Origin: Micromonospora sp. 15K316
GTDB lineage: Bacteria; Actinomycetota; Actinomycetes; Mycobacteriales; Micromonosporaceae
NCBI RefSeq assembly: GCF_004348525.1
Contig: NZ_SMKG01000039.1
Coordinates: forward strand, 1-34,294
Length of the DNA stretch: 34,294 nt
Direction of reading: 5' to 3'
Each line of letters starts with the position of its first letter. The stretch's first letter is position 1. This document shows, piece after piece, positions 8,597-16,802 of this stretch. A program made the translations under genes and the position numbers. Under the pieces are notes generated by a model. The model had not been told where the DNA came from and ran no database searches. It saw only the letters and a list, made by a program, of their open reading frames with translations.

Positions 8597-8838
8597 ACCA
8601 CCGGCGGGGACGCCGCCGAACCGCTACCGACCTCGAGGGGGGTGTCGCCACGGCCGCTGCCGCGCGGGGTCGTCCACGCGCCTCCTGAGGTCCCGGTGGC
8701 GGGGCTCGGGGCGCGGCCCGCACCGGGAGCCCGGCAGGTCTCCCGGGAGCGGCATCGGGCCGGCCGGTTCACGTGTGGCCCGAGTCGGGCGCGGGTAGGG
8801 GAGAGGAGGATCCCGCCGAGCCGGAACAGGAGAAGCGC

Positions 8839-9210
8839 ATGACTCGCAGCACGCGCGACGTCATTCTGGATCACCTGCGCCGCCGCAAGCAGGGAGACCT
8901 CGACGGCGACATCCGGGAGAACTACCACCCGCACGTCCGTCTGCTCTCGGCCGAGGGCGTCCACCAGGGCCACGACGGCGTACGGCATCTCGCCGCCATC
9001 CTGCGCACCTACGTCCAGGACGGCGACTACCAGTACCGGCAGGTGCTCGTCGACGGCGACGTGGGGATGCTCGTCTGGTCCGGCCGCTGCTCCGCCACGG
9101 ACACCGCCCTGCACGACGGGGTGGACACCTACGTCGTCCGGGACGGGGTTCTGGTGGCGCAGACGATCCACTACTCGTCCGGCAGCATCGACGACCATCC
9201 CGACGCCTGA
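8839..9210 (+). CDS. SnoaL-like / NTF2-fold protein
   Basis: A 123-residue protein of the NTF2-like (SnoaL) alpha+beta barrel fold, a fold used by polyketide cyclases, isomerases and many proteins of unknown role. Visible features are the N-terminal helix VILDHLRRRKQGDLDGDI, the NYHPHVRLLSAEGVHQGHDGV segment, and the strands YQYRQVLVDGDVGMLVWSG and DTYVVRDGVLVAQTIHY. The start is ATG at 8839, with a good site (ACAGGAGAAG seven bases ahead). The preceding 242 bases (8597-8838) contain no other supported gene. No partner genes suggest a pathway, so function remains open. Confidence 0.82.
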   Translation: MTRSTRDVILDHLRRRKQGDLDGDIRENYHPHVRLLSAEGVHQGHDGVRHLAAILRTYVQDGDYQYRQVLVDGDVGMLVWSGRCSATDTALHDGVDTYVVRDGVLVAQTIHYSSGSIDDHPDA

Positions 9211-9311
9211 CCGGCCTCACCCGGTCGCGATCGGCGGCCGACGCCGGGCCGTAACCGTCCCTCATGGCTGATCCGACACGGGTCGGCGGGGTGCGTGCGC
9301 GAAGCTACTAC

Positions 9312-9361
9312 TCGTAATTTACGAAATATTATTGACATGTCTTCGTAACCGGATGCAGGAT
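9312..9361 (+). promoter_or_regulatory. AT-rich promoter with three TCGTAA operator half-sites
   Basis: TTGACA at 9332-9337 and CAGGAT at 9356-9361 (18-base spacer) form a good actinobacterial promoter. Over it lie three half-sites: TCGTAA (9312-9317), its inverse TTACGA (9319-9324), and TCGTAA again (9343-9348). The first two form a perfect 13-base palindrome (TCGTAATTTACGA). Arms TTACGAA (9319-9325) and TTCGTAA (9342-9348) bracket the -35 box, as expected for a repressor that blocks transcription of the alpha-galactosidase gene. The regulator is not identifiable here. Confidence 0.7.
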
Positions 9362-9402
9362 CTCGGGGCGTCCGTCCACCCCCGGGAGCAAAGGAATCCG
9401 AT

Positions 9403-11478
9403 GTGAAACGACACGCCCTCACAGGCCTGCTCGCCCTCGCGGCAGGCCTGCTGGTCGTACCCGCGTCCGCCCAGGCCGCCCCGGCCGCCGGCGCGCAGCC
9501 GGCACCCCAGCAGGTGCTGAGCCCCACCCCCTACCAGGGCTGGAACACCTACTTCGGACTCGGCGGCAACTTCTCCGAGCAGTCGGTACGCGAGGTCGCC
9601 GACGCCCTGGTCTCCCGTGGCCTGGCCAAGGCCGGCTACGACATCGTCTGGCTCGACGGCGGCTGGCAGGACCCGGAGCCCCGTACCGCCGCCGGTGACC
9701 TCCAGGCCGACCGGACCCGCTTCCCCAACGGTCTGAAGCCCCTGGTCGACTACATCCACTCCAAGGGCCTGCGGGCGGGCATCTACACCGACGCCGGGCC
9801 GTACATCCCGGGCAAGTGCGGGCTCGGCAGCGGCGGCGGCTACTACCAGCGCGACGCCGACCACTTCGCCGCCCTGGAGTTCGACGCGGTCAAGGTGGAC
9901 TTCCTCTGCGGCATCGCCGCCGACCTGGACCCGAAGACCGCCTACACCGAGTTCGCGCGGGCGCTGCGCGACAACGCCAGCGGCCGTCCGATCATCTTCA
10001 ACCTCTGCAACCCGGTGACCTCGCCCGACTGGGGCAACTACCCGGAGGAGCAGCAGTCCACCTACTCGTGGACGTACGCGCCGGAGATCGCGCAGTCCTG
10101 GCGCACGTACACCGACGTGGGCTTCGTCGGCGACATCAAGTTCAAGGACGTGCTGCGCAACTACGACGCGAACGCACGGCACCCCGAGGTCGCCGGACCG
10201 GGCCGCTTCAACGACCCCGACTACCTCGCCCCCGAGCTCGGAATGAGCGACGAGGAGTTCCGCACCCAGATGTCGCTCTGGTCGATGGCCGCCGCGCCGC
10301 TGATCGTCGGCAGTGACATCCGCAAGCTCGGCCAGAGCTCCGTCGACATCCTCACCGACGCCGACGCGCTCGCCATCAACCAGGACCCGGCCGCCGTCCA
10401 GGCCGTCCGCGTCGGCCCCGCGGGCACCACCGAGACGTGGGTGAAGCGCCTCGCCGACGGCGACCGCGCGGTACTGCTGCTCAACCGCGGCGAGACCTCG
10501 AAGACCCTCACCACGAAGGCGTCGGCCCTCGGCCTGAGCGGGAGCCGGTTCACCCTGAGGAACGCCTGGACCAACCAGGTCACCGAGAGCGCCGGCACCA
10601 TCAGCGCGGCCGTGCCGGCGCACGGCGCGGCGCTGTTCCGCGTCGCGAGGGCGCAGGGCCTTCCGGGCGTCCCGCACGTCACCGCCGGGCTTCCGCAGGT
10701 GACGCAGGTCAACGGCGACGCGCTGCCCGAGGGGACCGCACCGGTGCTCGCCGGCGTGGACCAGGCGACCGTCCGGGTCGCCGTCCGCAACGACGGCGTG
10801 CTGCCGGTCCTCACCCCGCAGGTCGCGCTGACCACGCCGGACGGTTGGCAGGTCCAGGCCCTCGGCCGGGCGCCGAAGCTGCTGATCCCCGGCGGCAGCA
10901 GCACGCTCGACTTCGCGGTGACCCTGCCCGCCTCGGCGACCCCCGGCACCGCCACACTGACCGCCACCACCTCGTACGACGTGCTCGGCCACGGCCGGCT
11001 GCGGCAGCACACCGCCTCGACCCTGGTGGTCGCGCCGGTGCCGCCCGACGGCGAGGCCGTGCTGTCGCACCACACCTGGATCAGCGCCACCAGCGGCTGG
11101 ATGAACCCGACCGTCGACCAGAGTGTCGGCGGCGGATCGCCGATCAGGATGCTCGGCCAGATCTACCCGACCGGCATCGGCGTCGCCTCGCCGTCCACGG
11201 TCCGCTACTACGTCGGTGACCAGTGCAGCCGGCTGACCGCCGTCGTCGGCATCGACGACGCGGTCAACAACGTCGGCCCGGACGGTGGCACCTCTACCTT
11301 CCAGGTCGTCGGCGACGGCAAGGTGCTGTACGACAGTGGCGTGGTGACCCGGGACGCGGTGCGCCAGGTCGACGTCGACCTCACCGGCGTCCGGGTGCTC
11401 GACCTGGTCGTCGGTGACGCCGGCGACGGCGGTTACAACGACCGTGCCGACTGGGCCGGCCTGACCGCCACCTGCTGA
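9403..11478 (+). CDS. Secreted alpha-galactosidase, GH27 with NPCBM domain
   Basis: A 691-residue exported glycoside hydrolase that removes terminal alpha-galactose from oligo- or polysaccharides. A Sec signal peptide covers about residues 1-25 (KR, then LTGLLALAAGLLVVPASAQA). The GH27 barrel follows: TPYQGWNTYFG, IVWLDGGWQD, RAGIYTDAG, the nucleophile Asp166 in AVKVDF, the acid/base pair region NDPD (Asp271/Asp273), then QMSLWSMAAAPLIVGSDIR and a beta-sandwich. An NEW3-like linker domain (about 440-540) precedes a C-terminal NPCBM galactose-binding-type domain (HTWISATSGW through NDRADWAGL). The GTG at 9403 has AAGGA eight bases upstream. It stands alone between a regulated promoter and a terminator, so it is probably induced by galactosides. 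Confidence 0.93.
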   Translation: MKRHALTGLLALAAGLLVVPASAQAAPAAGAQPAPQQVLSPTPYQGWNTYFGLGGNFSEQSVREVADALVSRGLAKAGYDIVWLDGGWQDPEPRTAAGDLQADRTRFPNGLKPLVDYIHSKGLRAGIYTDAGPYIPGKCGLGSGGGYYQRDADHFAALEFDAVKVDFLCGIAADLDPKTAYTEFARALRDNASGRPIIFNLCNPVTSPDWGNYPEEQQSTYSWTYAPEIAQSWRTYTDVGFVGDIKFKDVLRNYDANARHPEVAGPGRFNDPDYLAPELGMSDEEFRTQMSLWSMAAAPLIVGSDIRKLGQSSVDILTDADALAINQDPAAVQAVRVGPAGTTETWVKRLADGDRAVLLLNRGETSKTLTTKASALGLSGSRFTLRNAWTNQVTESAGTISAAVPAHGAALFRVARAQGLPGVPHVTAGLPQVTQVNGDALPEGTAPVLAGVDQATVRVAVRNDGVLPVLTPQVALTTPDGWQVQALGRAPKLLIPGGSSTLDFAVTLPASATPGTATLTATTSYDVLGHGRLRQHTASTLVVAPVPPDGEAVLSHHTWISATSGWMNPTVDQSVGGGSPIRMLGQIYPTGIGVASPSTVRYYVGDQCSRLTAVVGIDDAVNNVGPDGGTSTFQVVGDGKVLYDSGVVTRDAVRQVDVDLTGVRVLDLVVGDAGDGGYNDRADWAGLTATC

Positions 11479-11486
11479 GACGGATC

Positions 11487-11525
11487 CCGTCGCACCCGGG
11501 TGACGTGCTCACCCGGGTGCGACGG
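11487..11525. terminator. 17-bp perfect stem, bidirectional terminator
   Basis: Arms CCGTCGCACCCGGGTGA (11487-11503) and its exact complement (11509-11525) with a 5-base loop, followed by a short CGTTTTC tract. It lies between two convergent genes, so it probably stops both. Confidence 0.85.
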
Positions 11526-11584
11526 CATCTCCGCTCGTTTTCGGACGAGGGGCCGGGACGGTGCCGTCGGGGGGCCCGCGCGGA

Positions 11585-12397
11585 TCAGCGAACGCCCGGG
11601 GTGCCGGTACCGACGCTCGCGATGATCCGGGCGAGCGCGGCCGGGTCGGCCAGGTGCGGGAAGTGGCCACCGCCCGGCAGGACGTCGATGGATACGTCGG
11701 GCAGCACCGACTCCAACCACTGCCGGTACCGCGGTGACGGCTCACTGCCGGCCACGTAGTGGTACGGGATGCCGAGCGACCGGATCCGCTCCAACTCGCG
11801 TACCCGCTGCGCCACGAACGCCTCGTCCGCGGTCACCAGGATCTCGTTCCAGTACCCGAGGAGCAGGTCCTGGCGGGGAGTGGTGGCCGTACGGACCAAC
11901 TCCTGCGCGGCCGGTGGCAGCTGGTCGATCCCCATCCCGGCCAGCAGCGACTCCCAGACCTGCAGGTACTCCGCGCTACGCAGCACCGGCTCGTTGCGGC
12001 GCAGCAGTTCCCCGAACGGGCCCAGCAGCAGCGGCTGGTCCACGTTCACCACCCCACGGGTCGGGTGGCGAGCGGCGTAGATCGTGACCAGCGCACCGCC
12101 GATGGAGTGCCCCGCCATCACCGGCCGGTCGAGCCCGGCCTCCGTCACCGCCTCGTGGATGGCGTCCGCGACGTCGCCCACCTGGTAGGTGTCACGTCCC
12201 GCGGACTCGCCGTGTCCCGGCAGGTCGAGCGCCAGCACCCGCCGGTCCGGGTCGAGGGCGGCCAGCTCGCGCACGGTCGGCCCCCACTGGCTCCGGTCGT
12301 ACGTCAGGCCGTGCACCAGGACCAGCGGAGGGCGGCCGCCGTCCGCCCCGTAGCTGTCGGCGGCGAGCCCGCCGAAGCGCCGCTGCGCGTCGCCCAT
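11585..12397 (-). CDS. Alpha/beta hydrolase
   Basis: A 270-residue alpha/beta-fold hydrolase of the esterase / haloperoxidase-like group. The oxyanion motif VLVHGLTYD is near residue 27, LDLPGHGES near 58, and the nucleophile elbow GHSIGG has Ser98. The catalytic acid lies in the later strand HYVAGSEP, and the histidine is in GGGHFPH near the C-terminus. The ATG at 12397 is preferred over an ATG at 12409 because GGGAG lies five bases before it; the upstream codons are poor. A TAGGAT hexamer on the minus strand at 12457-12462 could be its -10 box. Substrate unknown; no operon partner. Confidence 0.88.
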   Translation of the reverse strand: MGDAQRRFGGLAADSYGADGGRPPLVLVHGLTYDRSQWGPTVRELAALDPDRRVLALDLPGHGESAGRDTYQVGDVADAIHEAVTEAGLDRPVMAGHSIGGALVTIYAARHPTRGVVNVDQPLLLGPFGELLRRNEPVLRSAEYLQVWESLLAGMGIDQLPPAAQELVRTATTPRQDLLLGYWNEILVTADEAFVAQRVRELERIRSLGIPYHYVAGSEPSPRYRQWLESVLPDVSIDVLPGGGHFPHLADPAALARIIASVGTGTPGVR

Positions 12398-12519
12398 CTC
12401 ATCTCCCATCACGCAGCCGGGACCGTCGAGCCCCCGCCGAGCTGACAAAACATCCGATCCTAGCCACATCCACACCGCTCACCCCCTCCACGGGTCCCGC
12501 CCTCGGCGGAGGGCCTGAG

Positions 12520-12579
12520 CACTTTCCGGGAAAGTGTCGCCTCGGCGCGCGTTGAGGCAGCACTTTCCCGGAATCTGTG
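12520..12579. repeat. Paired CACTTTCC palindromes
   Basis: A perfect palindrome CACTTTCC-G-GGAAAGTG occupies 12520-12536. A second, imperfect copy, CACTTTCCCGGAATCTGTG, occupies 12561-12579. Between them GCCTC (12539-12543) and GAGGC (12554-12558) can pair. This lies upstream of the alpha/beta hydrolase gene and downstream of the STAND gene. It may be a dispersed repeat or a double operator. Confidence 0.7.
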
Positions 12580-12588
12580 CGGATCTTG

Positions 12589-12630
12589 GCGCAGGCGCAG
12601 GCGCAGGCGCAGGCGCAGGCGCAGGCGCAG
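12589..12630. repeat. (GCGCAG)7 hexanucleotide tandem repeat
   Basis: Seven perfect copies of GCGCAG, followed by one degenerate copy (GCGCGG). The array begins 22 bases downstream of the stop codon of the STAND gene, so it is not coding. It is a candidate variable-number locus. Confidence 0.95.
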
Positions 12631-12651
12631 GCGCGGGTGCGGGGCGGTGGG

Positions 12652-15045
12652 TCAGGATTCGTGGACGGGGCTGGTCAGGCGGGCGTCGGCCGCCGTCTGC
12701 CCGGCGGTGTCGCCGACCGCCTCGCAGATCCCCGCCGCGTCGACCCAGTGCCGGCGGGCCTCGTCCGGATCGTCAAGCGCCGCCGCCGCGTCGCCGAGGT
12801 AGAGCAGGGTGCGGCCCAGCCCGGCCGTCGGCCGTCCGCCCTCGCGCAACCGGCGGCTCTCGGCCAGCCAGTCGTACGCCTGACGGGCCTGCCCCGGAGC
12901 GGCCGCCAGCAGGGCGGCGCCGGCGTTGAGCAGCGCGGCGGCCCGACCCGTCGGGTCGTTCACCGAGTCGTACTCACGCAGGGCCGCCCGCCACGCCTGC
13001 GCCGCGTCCAGGTGCTCGCCGAGGCCGGCGTGCACCAGCACCAGGTTGGTCAGCGCGGCCGCGTACCCGCGAGCGTCACCGAGCGCGCTGAACGTGTTCG
13101 CCGCCCGCACCAGGTGGTGGTGCGCGCCGTCCCACTCGCCCCGGGCCAGCCGGGCGGCGCCCAGCGCCAGGTCGGTCAGCGCGAGTCCGGCCCGGTCCGT
13201 GCCGGAGCGGTGCCGCCGCGACCGGGTCAGGTGGTCCACCGCGTCGTCGAGCTGCCCGAGATCGAGCAGGGCGATGCCGAGGTTCATCCGGGCCTGGGCA
13301 GTGGCTCGCCGGCCACGTTCGGTGACCGCCAGGTGCAGCACGGCGACGGCGCCGTGCGGGTCGTGCCGACGCCGGTGGAGCGCGCCCAGCTCGTTGTGCG
13401 CCCAGCCGGAGACCTCGGGCCGGTCGTCGGCGGTGGGGGTGGCCAGCACGGTGCGGCAGACCTGCTCCCACTCGTCCAGCCGCTCGGCGTGCGCCAACCA
13501 GCCGCAGAGCGCCACAGCGAGCCGGAACCACCAGCGGCGTACCCGGCGCGGCAGCGTCTCGGCCGCGCCGGCCGGCACCCGCACCACCGCCAGCAGCAGC
13601 TCCTGATGCAGGTCGAACCAGCCGTACGGGTCCTCGTCCAGCGGCAGCGCCCATTCCCGGTCGGGCGGGGACCCGAGCGCGGCGAGTCCGGCGGCGTGCC
13701 GCTCGGCGTGCTTCGCCAGATGCCGGGTGAGTCGGGCCTGCGCGGCGACGCGCCGGCGGATCGGTTCGCCGGCACGCAGGTGCAGGCGGGCGTAGTCCGC
13801 CAGCGGCGGGCGGATCTCGTAGCGGTCGCCGTTCCGGCCCCGGACGAACGCCGTGGCGGTGAGCTCGTCGAGGAGCGCGGACACCTGCTCGGGACGCCGG
13901 GCGGCCAGCGCCGCGATCGTCGCCCGATCCACAGGTGCCGGACTGAGCGACATCAGCCGGTAGAGCCGGCGCGCCTCGGCGGAGAGCGCCCGGTACGCGG
14001 CGTCGGCCTCGGTGAGCAGCCGCGCGGCGGGTGCCGGCGCGATGCGCTGGTGCGGCGGGGTCCGCACCGACCGCTGCAGCGCGTCGAGCACGTCCGCGTG
14101 CCGCCAGCTGTGCTGTGCCGTGCGGTAGCCCAGCGCGCGTACCGCCCGCGGCTGCCGTCCGCAGATCTCCACGATCTCCCGCACCAGCGGGTCGGTACGC
14201 GGGTCGACCCGGCGGTTGCGGGCGGCGGGCGCGGCCGCACCCGCCGCCGCGAAGATCTCGACGGCGTCGTCGACGTCGGGCTCGTTGATCCAGCGCTCCG
14301 CCACCCCCTGGAGGCCGACCAGCGCCGGCCCGCCGGCGAGCAGCAGCCGGCAGGTGCGGGTGGTCGGCGGCAGCAGCGGGCGCACCTGATCGGGGCGGTC
14401 GACGTTGTCGAGCACCACCAGGATCCGCTTCCCGTCGAGGTGCCGGCGCAGCGCGTCGGCCGCCTCGGCGAGCGCCTGCGCACGGCCGGACGTCGGCGCC
14501 GGCGTGCCCAGGATGCGCGCCAGCGCGGTGAGCACCTGCCGCGCCGACCGGGGCCGGCCCCCCGGGCGCAGGTCGAGGTAGTACTGGCCGTCCGGGAAGT
14601 CGCCGCGGCACCGGTTGGCGGCCTGGATCGCGCACGCCGACGTGCCCACCGCCCGACGCCCCCGTACGGCCACCGCCTGCTCGCGCCCGAGCAGGTCGGC
14701 GACGTCGCGCACCGCCGCGTCCCAACCGGGCATCCGGCCCGGCGACGGCCAACCGCTCATCCGCTCCGGCGGCAGGGTCGGCGCCCCCGTCGGTGCGGGG
14801 ACGACGTCCCCGGACTCCGGCCGGTCGAGGCGTCCGGCCCGGCGCCGGCGCACGTCGAAGACCACCCAGCCGAGGGCACCGCTGACCACCAGGGCGAGGC
14901 TCGCCGGGCCGAGGATGCCGGCGGCCAGCTCGGAGAGGAGGTTGCTGGCCAGGTTCACGATGACGCCGCCGACCACCGTGCTGACCGCCACCAGGAACGG
15001 CCAGCGGGGTGGCCGTCCGCCCTCGCGACCGGGCGGGGTGGTCAC
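12652..15045 (-). CDS. STAND (NB-ARC-like) protein with TPRs and degenerate P-loop
   Basis: A 797-residue protein. Two transmembrane segments lie at about 16-38 and 42-63, so it is membrane-tethered. A nucleotide-binding domain like that of AfsR/SARP-type STAND proteins follows: VAVRGRRAVGTSACA (127-139), FPDGQYYLDLRPGG (about 150-163) and KRILVVLDNVD (206-216). The Walker A is G-R-R-A-V-G-T-S, with Thr135 where Lys is expected, and the usual TSR sensor is replaced by LLLAGGPAL. A winged-helix-like region and about 300 residues of TPR repeats complete it (NLGIALLDLGQLDDAVDHL, NAGAALLAAAPGQARQAYD). The GTG start at 15045 overlaps the permease stop as GTGA, so it is coupled to the transporter. 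Probably a scaffold or sensor rather than an active ATPase (inference). Confidence 0.85.
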   Translation of the reverse strand: MTTPPGREGGRPPRWPFLVAVSTVVGGVIVNLASNLLSELAAGILGPASLALVVSGALGWVVFDVRRRRAGRLDRPESGDVVPAPTGAPTLPPERMSGWPSPGRMPGWDAAVRDVADLLGREQAVAVRGRRAVGTSACAIQAANRCRGDFPDGQYYLDLRPGGRPRSARQVLTALARILGTPAPTSGRAQALAEAADALRRHLDGKRILVVLDNVDRPDQVRPLLPPTTRTCRLLLAGGPALVGLQGVAERWINEPDVDDAVEIFAAAGAAAPAARNRRVDPRTDPLVREIVEICGRQPRAVRALGYRTAQHSWRHADVLDALQRSVRTPPHQRIAPAPAARLLTEADAAYRALSAEARRLYRLMSLSPAPVDRATIAALAARRPEQVSALLDELTATAFVRGRNGDRYEIRPPLADYARLHLRAGEPIRRRVAAQARLTRHLAKHAERHAAGLAALGSPPDREWALPLDEDPYGWFDLHQELLLAVVRVPAGAAETLPRRVRRWWFRLAVALCGWLAHAERLDEWEQVCRTVLATPTADDRPEVSGWAHNELGALHRRRHDPHGAVAVLHLAVTERGRRATAQARMNLGIALLDLGQLDDAVDHLTRSRRHRSGTDRAGLALTDLALGAARLARGEWDGAHHHLVRAANTFSALGDARGYAAALTNLVLVHAGLGEHLDAAQAWRAALREYDSVNDPTGRAAALLNAGAALLAAAPGQARQAYDWLAESRRLREGGRPTAGLGRTLLYLGDAAAALDDPDEARRHWVDAAGICEAVGDTAGQTAADARLTSPVHES

Positions 15046-16802
15046 CGGACACCACCGGAGACGAGGCCGGCGACGAGGTGCCGCCGGGCGAGCACGACCA
15101 GCAGCACCGGCAGCGTCGAGGCGAGCACCGAGCCGGCCGCCAGCGCACCGCTGTTGGCCACGAAGCCGCGAGTCTGGCCGGCCAGGAAGAGGCCGAGCGG
15201 CGCCGAGTCCGGTCCGCTGAACAGCAGCCCGACCACCAGGTCGTTCCAGACCTGGACGAACTCCAGCACCGAGACCGCGACGATCGCCGGACGGCAGTGC
15301 CGGGCCAGCCGGCGCAGCGTGCCCCACCAGTGCCGGCCGCCCAGCTGGGCGGCGCGTACCCGGCCGGTCGGCAGGTCCGCGAACGCGTTGCGCAGCACCA
15401 GCACCGCGAACGGCACACCGAGCGCCACGTGCACCAGCACCAGGCCACGGGCGGTGCCCGAGGAGAGCGTCACCCCGAGCACCTCGTTGACCGGCCCGGC
15501 GATCACCTGCACCGGCACGACGACGGCGATCATCAGCAGCAGCCCGGTCACCTGGGCGGCCGGCCCGGTCAGCCCGGCCAGCGGGTACGCGGCGAGCAGC
15601 GCGACCACCAGCACCGTGGCGGTGACCCCGGCGGCGAGCAGTAACGTGAATCCCAGCGACCGCCACAGCTCCGCGCCGGTGAGCACCTCCCGGTAGGAGG
15701 CGAGGCTGGGCGCCGCCGACCACCAGCTGCGCGCCGCGGCCTCCACCGGCCCGTGCAGCGACGTCGCCACCAGGACGGCGAGCGGCACCAGCCAGGCGGC
15801 GGCGGCGCCGGCGGCGAGCAGCCGGAACAGTCGTGCCGGCGGGGTCGCCACCGGGTCCGGCTCGGCGGCCCGCGGCGGTGGCCACGCCTGCCGGATGAAC
15901 AGCGCCGCCACCAGCATGCCGGCGGCGACCGCCGCCAGCCAGATCACGCCGAGCGCCGCACCCTCGCCGGTGGTGGTGCCGCCGGAGGTCTGCCAGACCC
16001 GCAGGGCGAGCACCGCCGCCTCGTCCCGCACCGACCCGGGCGCCATCACCAGGATCAGGTCGAATGTGCGGCTGGTGCCGAGCGCCACCAGGGCGAAGAC
16101 CACAGCGACCGTACGCAGCAGCAGCGGGCGCCACTGCGCGTCCCAGAGCACGTGCCGGCGGGTGCCGCCGTACGCGCGGACCGCGTCGGCGAGGCTCGAC
16201 GGCAGCCGGTCCAGGGCGGCCCGGAACACCAGCACCGCCAACCCCACCCAGGCCCAGACGAACGCCGACATCAGCGCCACGGTGACCAGGCCCGGACCGA
16301 GCAGCTGCGGCACGTCGTCGCCGGTGCGCCCGGTCAGCCGCGCCGCGACGAGGGTGGCGAGCCCCCGGGACGGGTCCGGGTCGTACATCAGGCGGAACGT
16401 CACACCGGTGACCACGAGGGGCAGCGCTGTCGGCACCACCAGGATCAGCCGGACCAGCCGGCCCTCCTCGGATCGGCGGGAGGCGACGGCGAGCAGGTAA
16501 CCGAGCCCGGTCACCACGGCCGGTACGAGCAGCGCCCACAGCACCGTACGGCCGACCACCGCGCCGGTGCCGGGAGCGGCCAGCGCGGCCTTGAAGTGCG
16601 CGGCGCCGACCCAGCGGCCGTCGCTGGTGACGCTGGCGTGCAGGGTCCGCAGCACCGGCCAGAGCACCAGCCCGCCGAGGAGCAGCGCGGCGGGCATCAG
16701 CAGGGCGGCGGAGGCTCCCGCCGCCGGGTACGCGCGACCACGGCGGGGCGGCCCGACGTCGTCGAGCACGACCGGTTCGCCGAGCAGGGGCAGCCGGCTC
16801 AT
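15042..16802 (-). CDS. Fused two-domain carbohydrate ABC permease
   Basis: A 586-residue membrane protein, twice the length of a CUT1-family permease (about 290). The first half (1-303) and second half (about 327-586) each have six or so hydrophobic segments and an EAA-type coupling loop: residues 200-228 (LPSSLADAVRAYGGTRR...RPLL) and 477-507 (LPTGRVRAAQLGG...RPAI). The conserved glycines remain, but the EAA acidic residue is changed in both, to Asp-Ala-Val and Arg-Ala-Ala. A Pro/Ala linker (308-324) joins the halves. So MalF- and MalG-like subunits are fused into one chain. The ATG at 16802 overlaps the binding-protein stop by ATGA, and its own stop overlaps the next start. The loops would normally grip a MalK-like ATPase. 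Confidence 0.88.
   Translation of the reverse strand: MSRLPLLGEPVVLDDVGPPRRGRAYPAAGASAALLMPAALLLGGLVLWPVLRTLHASVTSDGRWVGAAHFKAALAAPGTGAVVGRTVLWALLVPAVVTGLGYLLAVASRRSEEGRLVRLILVVPTALPLVVTGVTFRLMYDPDPSRGLATLVAARLTGRTGDDVPQLLGPGLVTVALMSAFVWAWVGLAVLVFRAALDRLPSSLADAVRAYGGTRRHVLWDAQWRPLLLRTVAVVFALVALGTSRTFDLILVMAPGSVRDEAAVLALRVWQTSGGTTTGEGAALGVIWLAAVAAGMLVAALFIRQAWPPPRAAEPDPVATPPARLFRLLAAGAAAAWLVPLAVLVATSLHGPVEAAARSWWSAAPSLASYREVLTGAELWRSLGFTLLLAAGVTATVLVVALLAAYPLAGLTGPAAQVTGLLLMIAVVVPVQVIAGPVNEVLGVTLSSGTARGLVLVHVALGVPFAVLVLRNAFADLPTGRVRAAQLGGRHWWGTLRRLARHCRPAIVAVSVLEFVQVWNDLVVGLLFSGPDSAPLGLFLAGQTRGFVANSGALAAGSVLASTLPVLLVVLARRHLVAGLVSGGVR

Noticed and set aside
8597..8838. Plus-strand frame at 8642-8842
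   Set aside because: Overlaps the ribosome site and start of the SnoaL-like gene, is Arg/Pro-rich, and has no start signal.
9319..11073. 584-codon minus-strand frame opposite the alpha-galactosidase
   Set aside because: Shadow of the GH27 gene; compositionally biased with no motif.
2589..12630. CRISPR array
   Set aside because: The two direct repeats at 2641-2720 and the hexamer array at 12589-12630 have no regular unique spacers and no cas genes nearby.
12577..15696. Very long plus-strand open frame opening with Ala-Gln repeats
   Set aside because: It is the mirror of the STAND and permease genes. The repeats are the (GCGCAG)7 array read as protein, and codon bias belongs to the minus strand.
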